A DNA stretch of 64,000 nt from Lentisphaerota bacterium (GTDB lineage Bacteria > Verrucomicrobiota > Lentisphaeria > Victivallales > Victivallaceae). This document shows, piece by piece, positions 14,688 through 22,593 of the stretch (positions are counted from its first letter, which is position 1; each line of letters starts with the position of its first letter). Under the pieces are notes generated by a model. The model did not search any database. It was not told the origin of the DNA and saw nothing but the letters and a program-made list of their open reading frames with translations. Location of the stretch: contig SUWF01000004.1 in NCBI GenBank assembly GCA_015061575.1, positions 1 to 64,000 of the forward strand, given 5' to 3'. The position numbers and the translations under genes are program-made.

Positions 14688-16471
14688 TTTTTCCTCCATA
14701 TCCTGCTCCGGTAGACCCGCATGATAAATAACGGATTACCTATAATATACCTGTTAAATAACCTTATCGGCTCATTATAAAGCCGGTAACACCACTCAAT
14801 ATTGCATTTTCTCATCCACAGCGGAGCCCGGGGGATGCGTTCAGAAACAAAATCCAGCAAGCCCCCTACCCCGATCGCCACACACCCCGGCAGCTCCGGC
14901 AAATGCTCATTTATCCACATTTCCTGCTTGGGTACCCCCATGGCCACTAACACGATATCCGGCTGCAATGCTTTGATTTCGGCAAAAACGTCTGCTTCGC
15001 TTTTGCCCTGAAAAAATCCATCTGCACATCCGACAAACTCCGCCTCTCCATTCATTGCCCGGGCTTTTTCCAAAGCTGTTGCCGCCACCCCGGGCGCACC
15101 GCCCAAAAGATAAATGCGGTAAGGCTGTTGCGCCAGCAGCGGGAACATATCCGTACCGTTGACATTTTCTTCGACCCGGCTGCCCAGGATCTTTGTGCCG
15201 ATTTTTGCGCCGATGCCATCGGCAAATACTGCGGAACAGCCATTCAAAACCTGTTTGTACGCCATGTTCTTGTAGGCTATATTCAAACAATGCGCATTGA
15301 TAAATGCCACATGATGATTCTGTCTGCTTTTTACCAGCTTATCGATTTTTTCCAAAGCTTCCGCCATAGTTCCCCGGAAAAATGACACGCCGAAAATCGC
15401 CGTCTGCTTGCGCAGAAAAATACCGGTCAAGCCTTGCGCCGTCTTTTGCCAGCTGAACTGCGCAGATTTTTCACGGCCTTTTTGGCTCAACTCCTGCTGA
15501 TAGCCGGGATCGGTCAGGATCTTCTGTATGGCGGCAGCTATTTCCTGCGGGGACGCCGGATCAAAGAGTTCGGCAGCACCTTGTCCCAGCTCGCCCAGCG
15601 AAGAATTATCAGAGCAGCTGCAGGGCAGTCCGGCGTGCATGGCTTCCAGCAGCGACAGACCAAAGCCCTCAAAGTGCGATGGGAATATATACATTGCGCT
15701 TTGGCTGTAAAGTTCCGGCAGCTTGGCTAAGTCCACAAAGCCGGTGAATTTGAATTGCCCGCTGCAAGGCGATTTTCTGGCATATTCGAAGACCGTTTCC
15801 GCACCGTTCCAGGCGGCACCGGGCATAACTAAAGTATACTCTTTCCGCAAATTTTCCGGCAAAAGCTCAAAGGCTTTAAGCAAATTCAAATGGTTTTTGC
15901 CGGGGTGTTCAATGCGTGATATATAGAGTATCTGCTTGAGTTTTTCTGTTTCCACCGTTGCCTGCGGAGTAAAGCCGTTGTAGACCACCGTGATTTTTTC
16001 TTCGGGTATGTGCCAGTATTTGATCAAATCATTTTTGGTGGAGTTACTTATGGCAACGATGCTTTGAGCTTTGCGCACATAATGGGGCAAAACATGTTTG
16101 ATGTAAAACATCCGGAATCTGTCGTACTTAACTTGCACATGATACTGGGATAAATCGTGTACCACCGCTATGGTAAATATCGGATAACGGCAGAATACCC
16201 GCCGGTTGGCGGCAAGCATTATGCAGAAATCATACTTTTTCCAGCGTATCCGCCACGGCAGGATAAACAAGCTGTAAAGCATGGAAAACAAGGCCCGACG
16301 CTTTTTTATTCTGATCAGCTCAAAGCGTTCAAACTCCTTTGCTCCATCATCTTCCACGATCAAAGTAAGCTCATGTCCCGCACTTTCCAACGCCTTGACC
16401 ACCTCCCGGATATAGACCGAAATACCCGATTTGCCATTGTCAAACGGAATTGCCGAAAGCAGTATTTTCAT
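14684..16471 (-). CDS. Bifunctional glycosyltransferase: GT4 fused to WecG/TagA/CpsF (GT26)
   Basis: 595 residues with two complete catalytic units. Residues 1-345 form a GT4 enzyme with SHFEGFGLSLLEAMHAGLP carrying the E-x7-E motif. Residues 365-595 form a WecG/TagA/CpsF unit: FINAHCLNIAY, FADGIGAKIGTKILG, the VNGTDM motif with the catalytic Asp region, YLLGGAPGV, and VAMGVPKQEMWI. GT26 enzymes add a second sugar onto a lipid-linked monosaccharide. The fusion would join two successive steps of repeat-unit assembly. Both ends overlap neighbours by 4 bases. Confidence 0.9.
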   Translation of the reverse strand: MKILLSAIPFDNGKSGISVYIREVVKALESAGHELTLIVEDDGAKEFERFELIRIKKRRALFSMLYSLFILPWRIRWKKYDFCIMLAANRRVFCRYPIFTIAVVHDLSQYHVQVKYDRFRMFYIKHVLPHYVRKAQSIVAISNSTKNDLIKYWHIPEEKITVVYNGFTPQATVETEKLKQILYISRIEHPGKNHLNLLKAFELLPENLRKEYTLVMPGAAWNGAETVFEYARKSPCSGQFKFTGFVDLAKLPELYSQSAMYIFPSHFEGFGLSLLEAMHAGLPCSCSDNSSLGELGQGAAELFDPASPQEIAAAIQKILTDPGYQQELSQKGREKSAQFSWQKTAQGLTGIFLRKQTAIFGVSFFRGTMAEALEKIDKLVKSRQNHHVAFINAHCLNIAYKNMAYKQVLNGCSAVFADGIGAKIGTKILGSRVEENVNGTDMFPLLAQQPYRIYLLGGAPGVAATALEKARAMNGEAEFVGCADGFFQGKSEADVFAEIKALQPDIVLVAMGVPKQEMWINEHLPELPGCVAIGVGGLLDFVSERIPRAPLWMRKCNIEWCYRLYNEPIRLFNRYIIGNPLFIMRVYRSRIWRKK

Positions 16472-17547
16472 TGCCGACCTCCACAGATTTCTTTGAATTT
16501 GGCGATAAACCCGGCTTCCGAAAATTTATTTTGGGCCGTATCCAATGCCGCTTTGCTCAATTTGGGCAAAAGCTCCGGATGTTCGTAAATCAACCGGAAT
16601 ACAATATTCATATCGCCCAGCTCCGGCACGGCAAAACCGTTTTTTATATCCGCCAGATACTCTTTTACGCCGCCGAGGTCAAACGCCACGACCGGCACGC
16701 CGTGCGCCATGGCTTCCAGACCGACCAGTCCGAACGGCTCCTGCCAGCGGATGGGAAAACAGAATATATCGCAATTTGCCCACAACTTTTCCGGTTCGCT
16801 GACAAAACCTGTAAAGTGTACTTTATCACACAATTTGAATTTTTCAACCAGCGTTTCCAACATAGGGCGATCTTTGCCCGCTCCGGCAATGGTGCAAGTA
16901 AATGGTATATCCAGTTTGGCCAGCGTTTTCAGCATAATATCTGCTCCTTTGCCCCGGATAAGCTGCCCCAGAAAGAGTATCCGCAAAACGCCACCGGGCA
17001 TAAAATCATGTTCCGCAGCCGCCGTTTTGATAAATGCCGGAAGTTTGCAGACTTTTTCAAAACCGTTTTTGCGCAAATTTTCTGCCATAAAATCCGACAA
17101 AACCAACGCCGGAAATTTGCGGTATTCTTTCAACGGCGGAGCCGGATTCCTGCCCAGCGAACAAAGTTGGCAAATAAACTTATTGTACGCCCGATGACAG
17201 TTGATCCGCCCCAGCGGCGTGTAATAATGGTGCCGCTGACAATATATATTGTGATCGTGCGCAAAAAAGAATGTTTTATTTACCGGCAGAAATTCAAGAT
17301 ATTTTACATCTATAATATTGTGCAGTATTATCATGTCATTATTCTGCAGGATCTGGTCATCAACCGAAAATTGCGCTATAGAAGTAAATGCGGCCGCAAA
17401 AGCCTCCTGCTCCTGACCGCCGGATTCGATATAACGGCAATGTACTGCAAAACCGTTTTGCCGCAAAAGTTCCGCACTCTTTTGCATATAACGCTCAATG
17501 CCGCCAATGATGCCGTTGTATTTACCGATGTAAAGAATATTTTTCAT
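16468..17547 (-). CDS. Glycosyltransferase family 4
   Basis: 359 residues with the GT-B fold. The N-terminus (YIGKYNGIIGGIERYM) is the acceptor-side glycine loop; LRILFLGQLIRGKGADIM begins the donor domain and RWQEPFGLVGLEAMAHGVP is the E-x7-E donor motif. A cysteine- and histidine-rich segment (NIYCQRHHYYTPLGRINCHR) in the N-terminal domain, seen in a GT4 subgroup, may bind metal. Cytoplasmic; builds the repeat unit from an NDP-sugar. Confidence 0.9.
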   Translation of the reverse strand: MKNILYIGKYNGIIGGIERYMQKSAELLRQNGFAVHCRYIESGGQEQEAFAAAFTSIAQFSVDDQILQNNDMIILHNIIDVKYLEFLPVNKTFFFAHDHNIYCQRHHYYTPLGRINCHRAYNKFICQLCSLGRNPAPPLKEYRKFPALVLSDFMAENLRKNGFEKVCKLPAFIKTAAAEHDFMPGGVLRILFLGQLIRGKGADIMLKTLAKLDIPFTCTIAGAGKDRPMLETLVEKFKLCDKVHFTGFVSEPEKLWANCDIFCFPIRWQEPFGLVGLEAMAHGVPVVAFDLGGVKEYLADIKNGFAVPELGDMNIVFRLIYEHPELLPKLSKAALDTAQNKFSEAGFIAKFKEICGGRQ

Positions 17548-18740
17548 TTCATCAGCTCCCGGTAAATTTCAGTAAGTTTTTCTGCAATACTCTGCCAGTT
17601 GTATGCTTGAGCAGTGACGGTGCCATTGGCAATCAAATCATTACGCCAATGCTCAAGTTTATTGTATGCATCCAGCAGACTGCTTGCATTATTATCTTCA
17701 AACAAAAGGGCATTTTTTCCGTCAATAAGAAAATCTTTCAAACCGCCCACTGCAGCAGCGATCAGCGGCACTTGCGCATCCAACGCTTCCAGAGCCGCAA
17801 TGCCGAAGGGTTCGTGACGGCTGGGCAACACAAAACAATACGCAGTTTTCAATGCCTGCAAAAGTTCCACACTATCGGGCTTCAAGCCGGGTATAACGGT
17901 CAAACGCTCTTTTACCCCCAGCATTTCTGCCGCTTCGAGAATCTCATTATAATACCACGCCGCCGTCACCGGACCGATCAGCAACAAGTGAGTATCCGGG
18001 TGCGGAGTCAGCAATTCCAGCAGGAGTTTCTGGTTTTTCTGGTAATCTATCCGGGATATACACAAGATAATTTTTTTATCGCAGGGTATATTATATTTTT
18101 CCCGGAAATTACCAATTTCCGGCAGTTCCCGGTGCAGGATACCGTTGGGGAAAAGTTCAACCCGCTTGCCCGGATAACGCTCCTCAAGTTTGGCTTTTTC
18201 CTCTTTACTCAACGCCAAAAGCAGATCGGCAACGCTTTCCGGAGCTTGCCGCACCTGAAAGATCCGGTCGATGATCCCACCGTAAGCAAGTTTGAATTTC
18301 AGCGGTTTGAGCATCAATTTCATTTCCTGCTCCGGTATGGCGCAAGCTCCGCCATGCAAACTCATTATACAAGGTATCTGCATTAATTTACCGAGCTTTA
18401 TTGAGTAACTGGCCAGCCGCCCGCCGGCGTGAATGTGAAATATGCTGCTTTGGCTGTAACGCAAAGCCTTGAACAGCTCCGGAGCAAAGGGGTTGCCGCC
18501 TTTTTTATCCAGCGCAAGTTTATCTCTGCGGGGCATGGGCCAGTAGGGATATATGTACGCAAACCGCCGGATCGTGATGCCGTCCACGACCTCCACACCG
18601 ACTTTGTCCAAAGCGGCGGTGCAGAATATTTCCGGTGTCAGGCCTTGCGCTTTCTGCTGCAAAGCTATATTCCAGACCACACTTTCCGTGCCGCCCCACT
18701 CATCAAAGCTGAAACGGCGGACGATATGAGCTATTTTCAT
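17544..18740 (-). CDS. Glycosyltransferase family 4
   Basis: 398 residues. MKIAHIVRRFSFDEWGGTES is a typical GT4 start; ILCISRIDYQKNQKLLLELL opens the donor domain and SRHEPFGIAALEALDAQVP carries E-x7-E. The ATG at 18740 overlaps the previous stop by 4 bases and is preferred over a start 33 codons upstream that would lie inside the neighbour. It should add a sugar to the growing lipid-linked repeat unit. Confidence 0.9.
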   Translation of the reverse strand: MKIAHIVRRFSFDEWGGTESVVWNIALQQKAQGLTPEIFCTAALDKVGVEVVDGITIRRFAYIYPYWPMPRRDKLALDKKGGNPFAPELFKALRYSQSSIFHIHAGGRLASYSIKLGKLMQIPCIMSLHGGACAIPEQEMKLMLKPLKFKLAYGGIIDRIFQVRQAPESVADLLLALSKEEKAKLEERYPGKRVELFPNGILHRELPEIGNFREKYNIPCDKKIILCISRIDYQKNQKLLLELLTPHPDTHLLLIGPVTAAWYYNEILEAAEMLGVKERLTVIPGLKPDSVELLQALKTAYCFVLPSRHEPFGIAALEALDAQVPLIAAAVGGLKDFLIDGKNALLFEDNNASSLLDAYNKLEHWRNDLIANGTVTAQAYNWQSIAEKLTEIYRELMK

Positions 18741-19552
18741 TGCCTGTTCCCCCGATAGTAACTGACTTTTTGCACCCAGCGGTAAATGGGCGCATAGAAA
18801 AATTCCCTGACCGCTCCATGTTGGGCCAGATAACACCAATCCCGCAGCGTTTCAGCCGCTATTGAGCGCACACAATGCAGCCGACTCATGGGCTTTTTGC
18901 CCATTTGTTTATCGGCCACGCCTTCGTTGAAAAAGCGTTTTTTGACCTCCTTCAAGGTGTAGTTGTGGGAGTGTTCGACTATTGCCTCCGGCACATAAAC
19001 GATCCGGGCGGAATAGCGTTTGACCCAATCCGCATCTTCCGAATATTGGATATTTTCATTAAAGGGTTTGTCAAGCAGATCACTTTTGCGGAAACCGGAT
19101 GATACCAGCGAAAAGAAGTTTTCCCAGCTTGCCGATACCTTGCCATCGCCAAACGCCCGCTCATAATCTTTGCGCACCACCAGCCAGGCATCCGGCCGAG
19201 CGAGCTGATTGCCGAAAACACAATCCACACTTTTGTCTTGCAAGGGAGCAGTCAACTTTTTCAGATAATCGTGATTTTGAGGTATGGCGTCGCTGTTGTT
19301 GAATACAATAATATCGCCTTTTGCCACACTAATCATATAATTCAGCGTTTTGCCGGGCACATATTTGCCTTCCGGTGGAGCAATGCGGCGCAGCTCCGGC
19401 ACGCTTGCCAGATACTCTGCCGTACCGTCACTGGAACGGTCGTCGCAGGAAATGATCTCCACCGCATCATCGATTTCCTGCGCCAGCAGAGCTTCGACCG
19501 TCTGACGTATATACTTTATATCGTTATGCGAGCGCATCAATACTGAAATCAT
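18737..19552 (-). CDS. Glycosyltransferase family 2
   Basis: 271 residues with the GT-A fold of family GT2: MISVLMRSHNDIKYIRQTVEAL, IISCDDRSSDGTAEYL (nucleotide binding), and DIIVFNNSDAIPQNHDYL, where the usual DxD is NSD. EDADWVKRYSARIVYVPEA is the acceptor/ED motif. Single catalytic domain without membrane segments. Part of the overlapping polysaccharide operon. Confidence 0.9.
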   Translation of the reverse strand: MISVLMRSHNDIKYIRQTVEALLAQEIDDAVEIISCDDRSSDGTAEYLASVPELRRIAPPEGKYVPGKTLNYMISVAKGDIIVFNNSDAIPQNHDYLKKLTAPLQDKSVDCVFGNQLARPDAWLVVRKDYERAFGDGKVSASWENFFSLVSSGFRKSDLLDKPFNENIQYSEDADWVKRYSARIVYVPEAIVEHSHNYTLKEVKKRFFNEGVADKQMGKKPMSRLHCVRSIAAETLRDWCYLAQHGAVREFFYAPIYRWVQKVSYYRGNRQ

Positions 19553-19896
19553 TTCTCTGCCCCGACTTGAAAACTTTTTACGGCTTCTTCCACTGTGGAA
19601 AAAATATCAAAGACCCGATACACTTTGGTTATATCCAGCACGATCTGCATATCGCTGCTGACCCGGGCCAGTTTTATTTCCGACTCATTTTCCAGCGCTT
19701 TTTGCGCCACGGCCAACAAAGCATCCAATCCGAAGTTGTCGATATTGACCAGTTTTTCCAGATCCAGCACGATTTTTTCGCCGGGCTTCATCCGTTCGAC
19801 CAGAACGTACTTGAAGTTTTCGGCGCCCACCTGATCCAGAAACATCTGCAAATGCGCCACCAGCACGTTGTCGATATATTCAAAACGCATTTCCAT
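19549..19896 (-). CDS. STAS-domain protein lacking the phosphorylated serine
   Basis: 115 residues, a single STAS domain (anti-sigma-factor-antagonist fold): KIVLDLEKLVNIDNFGLDAL corresponds to the conserved strand-loop-helix that in SpoIIAA contains D-S-S-G. Here residues 53-56 are D-N-F-G, so the serine that partner kinases phosphorylate is replaced by Phe55. Start at 19896 is supported by GGAGGG upstream. Position inside a polysaccharide operon recalls SypA of Vibrio fischeri, a STAS protein that controls biofilm polysaccharide and is switched off by phosphorylation. No cognate kinase or phosphatase gene is in the operon. Confidence 0.85.
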   Translation of the reverse strand: MEMRFEYIDNVLVAHLQMFLDQVGAENFKYVLVERMKPGEKIVLDLEKLVNIDNFGLDALLAVAQKALENESEIKLARVSSDMQIVLDITKVYRVFDIFSTVEEAVKSFQVGAEK

Positions 19897-19899
19897 AAA

Positions 19900-21441
19900 T
19901 CACGCCCTCCGCAGTTTGCCGGTGATCCTGCCCAAAAGTTTTTTGGCCCGGATTTTTTCGGCATGGTCAAACATCATATAATAGAGTGCCGGGAAGTAGA
20001 TCAACATACCGGAAACACCCGCCAGAGCCAGCAGAACAAATTCATGCAGCTGCCCCCGCAAAAGGTAATATTGCCAGTAACAGACCATTCCGGTGGCCAA
20101 AGCCAGCAAGGCTGGTTCAAACAATGAATACAACACAAAATAGCGCAATTTGATATGAGTTCGCTTGAGCAGCCTTGGCAGCACAAAAAACACAGTGCCA
20201 ATAAATTTGGTCAGGATCATTGCTCCGACTACAACCAGTTCGTGCGGCTTTACCAGCAAGACGGCAATGGATATAACAATAAAAAAGATACTTTCAAAAC
20301 TCTGCACTTTAGCCAGAAATTTATGCTCTTCGGCCATGGTCAGGAACTTTTCCGGAATACTCCGGCACACCAGCAGAAAATAGACAAAAAGCACCATCAA
20401 GCGGCAGATGAACGCCGCTTCAGCACTTTCCACATCGAACAGCAGCAGAATGATTCTGGGCGCATAGATCATAACCATCACCATCGCTCCGGCCGCAAAA
20501 AAATTCACCCAGCGGATGGCCCGCACCAATATCTGCGCTAAATGCATGGTGCGGTTGCGGCTGTGCAGCAACGCTGATATAGGCGAAATATTTTCCACAT
20601 AAGGCAAGGAAATCTGTTGGATAAGAAAGGGTATCCGGCTCCCCAGCTGAAAGATCCCCACCGGAGCCAGACCGCAAAATATACTTATCAATAGAAACAT
20701 GCCGCGCTCCCAGATCATGCGTCCGATAGAAATAATGTAAACTGCGCTGGAAAAACGATATATGCCTTTGAATACAGCCTTGTCAAACGCCAGACGTATC
20801 CGGAACCGGGGAATACTTTTCCACACCGCTATAAGCATGGCCAGCTGCGTAAACCCCATCACCATCATCACAAAAAAGAGCAGTTTGAACAATCCCCAGC
20901 CCAGCGCAAAAATAACGATCACCCCAGCAAGTTCCACGAGTTTGGAAATAATGATTATATAGTTGCGCAAATATAATTTCTGCAATCCGACCAATATTTC
21001 CGGGAACACCCCCAGCGGAAATACGATCGTGGCCGCCAGCCCGCTCAACAGCAACGCTTCCCGGCAGAACCATATATATTCTGCCGTAGCATCATCCGGC
21101 AAATGAAAGAGTTCCCGGATATAATACATCCCCACAAAAGTCAGCGGCAATATCAGCAATGCCATACTTATATGCGAAAAAAATATGCTGGAAACCGTAT
21201 GGTTGTATTTTTCAATATCCTGTTTATAAAGCTCTGTAGCGGTAACTTTCTGCGCCGCCACGCCAAAGCCCAGGTCAAGCAGCAATGCGTAGCTGAAAAA
21301 ACTCCACAACATGACCCACAAACCATATTGCGCTTCGCCCAAATGGCTGATCAGCCAGCGGGTGACCAGAATGCCCTGTACCAGCCGGACAAACATCGAA
21401 AAATAATTGGTCACAGTATTTTTGAAAAATGGTATTTTCAT
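19900..21441 (-). CDS. Polysaccharide flippase (Wzx/PST family)
   Basis: 513 residues with about 12-14 hydrophobic helices and a short basic C-terminal tail. The N-terminus (KNTVTNYFSMFVRLVQGILVTRW, LGEAQYGLWVML) is typical of oligosaccharide flippases in the MOP superfamily, as is LLLDLGFGVAAQKV. It should move the undecaprenyl-linked repeat unit across the inner membrane. It lies between the phosphodiesterase and the STAS gene, with a 4-bp overlap upstream. Confidence 0.88.
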   Translation of the reverse strand: MKIPFFKNTVTNYFSMFVRLVQGILVTRWLISHLGEAQYGLWVMLWSFFSYALLLDLGFGVAAQKVTATELYKQDIEKYNHTVSSIFFSHISMALLILPLTFVGMYYIRELFHLPDDATAEYIWFCREALLLSGLAATIVFPLGVFPEILVGLQKLYLRNYIIIISKLVELAGVIVIFALGWGLFKLLFFVMMVMGFTQLAMLIAVWKSIPRFRIRLAFDKAVFKGIYRFSSAVYIISIGRMIWERGMFLLISIFCGLAPVGIFQLGSRIPFLIQQISLPYVENISPISALLHSRNRTMHLAQILVRAIRWVNFFAAGAMVMVMIYAPRIILLLFDVESAEAAFICRLMVLFVYFLLVCRSIPEKFLTMAEEHKFLAKVQSFESIFFIVISIAVLLVKPHELVVVGAMILTKFIGTVFFVLPRLLKRTHIKLRYFVLYSLFEPALLALATGMVCYWQYYLLRGQLHEFVLLALAGVSGMLIYFPALYYMMFDHAEKIRAKKLLGRITGKLRRA

Positions 21442-22586
21442 AACAATCCAGCTCTTTCTATCATTAAATTAAAGTAATCTGCAACATGTTTCACCGAGTC
21501 CGGCAACGCTGTATTGGAAAGTATCGCCGCAAAGGAGTGTTCGTTTTCCGGCGCAAACCCGTGCATGCCGTTCAACGCCTTTGCCCCCATATCCGACGGC
21601 ACGATCTGGATTCCCGCATCAAGCAGAAAAATCGCATCGCCAAAGGCCCGATCCGATCGGTAAATACCGTATTCGATTTCCTCATCCTTACTCAAAAAAT
21701 GCCCCGGAAACTTTTTCATTATTTCCGGAATAATACTTTCAGCCTTTTCGCTCAAATAATAAAATCTCGCCATGGTAGAGTCAAAACAAGCTCCGTAATC
21801 CTGGCCGAAAACAAGTGGACTTTCTTCCACAGCTTGCATAACATCCACCGTACCGGCCAGCGGAGTCATGCCGTGGTCGGAAATGATCGTAAAATGCACA
21901 TTTTCAGCGTAATCTTGAGCTTTGCGGTAAAGCTCTCCGATGTGAGTTTCAAGGGTGTCAAGTTTGTTTTGTACCGCCGCAAAATCTTTTACTTTATCGT
22001 GCAAAGTTCCATCGAAACTTGCAGTGTAAACAAAGAAAAAATTTTTGCCTGCTTCAAGGGCTTTCCCCGCTGCCGAAAAATTATCTTCATCGCTCAAACG
22101 CCAGTTGGAAATGTGGAAATTTACCTTGTTTTTGCTCAAAACATCGTGGAGATTATCAATATGTTCCATACCGTTGGCAACAAAGAGATCCTGCTTCTCG
22201 CAGTAATCCACGAACTTCAACTTCCATATCGGCATCCGGTAAAGCTGAAAATACCCGGTAAAACCGTAGAGTTTTTTCAGCAGCCTGGAAAGATGATGCC
22301 GCACCCGCCCCCGGTTCCAGAAACTTGCCGGCTTGAACAGCCACGCCCAACTGGATATTTTTTTGAAGGGCGACTCTTCCGGGGCAAAACGGAACAAGCC
22401 CAAATGTCCGTGTTCAGCCGGCGTTTTACCCGACAAAATAGTTGGTATGGCACTGCTGGAATAGCCGAACTGCATAAGAATTTTCTTGCGGTTAGGCAAA
22501 AGTTCTGCCATGAAGTTGTGATCGTTGATGATCTTCCAACCCAGCGCATCGATAAATAAAAATATTTCAATAGTTTTGTGCTTCAT
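21438..22586 (-). CDS. Alkaline-phosphatase-superfamily phosphodiesterase/pyrophosphatase
   Basis: 382 residues. FLFIDALGW is the first metal-binding strand; GYSSSAIPTILSGKTPAEHG carries the nucleophile region (S/T before a turn and a conserved P-x-x-x-G); IISDHGMTPL and NGMHGFAPENEHSF supply the later Asp and His metal ligands. This set fits the type I phosphodiesterase/nucleotide pyrophosphatase family. No signal peptide, so a cytoplasmic enzyme. The ATG at 22586 follows GAGGTGA and is preferred over an upstream start inside the GH9 gene. It may act on a sugar nucleotide or a phospho-substituent of the polymer; this is inference. Confidence 0.75.
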   Translation of the reverse strand: MKHKTIEIFLFIDALGWKIINDHNFMAELLPNRKKILMQFGYSSSAIPTILSGKTPAEHGHLGLFRFAPEESPFKKISSWAWLFKPASFWNRGRVRHHLSRLLKKLYGFTGYFQLYRMPIWKLKFVDYCEKQDLFVANGMEHIDNLHDVLSKNKVNFHISNWRLSDEDNFSAAGKALEAGKNFFFVYTASFDGTLHDKVKDFAAVQNKLDTLETHIGELYRKAQDYAENVHFTIISDHGMTPLAGTVDVMQAVEESPLVFGQDYGACFDSTMARFYYLSEKAESIIPEIMKKFPGHFLSKDEEIEYGIYRSDRAFGDAIFLLDAGIQIVPSDMGAKALNGMHGFAPENEHSFAAILSNTALPDSVKHVADYFNLMIERAGLL

Positions 22587-22593
22587 ATTCACC

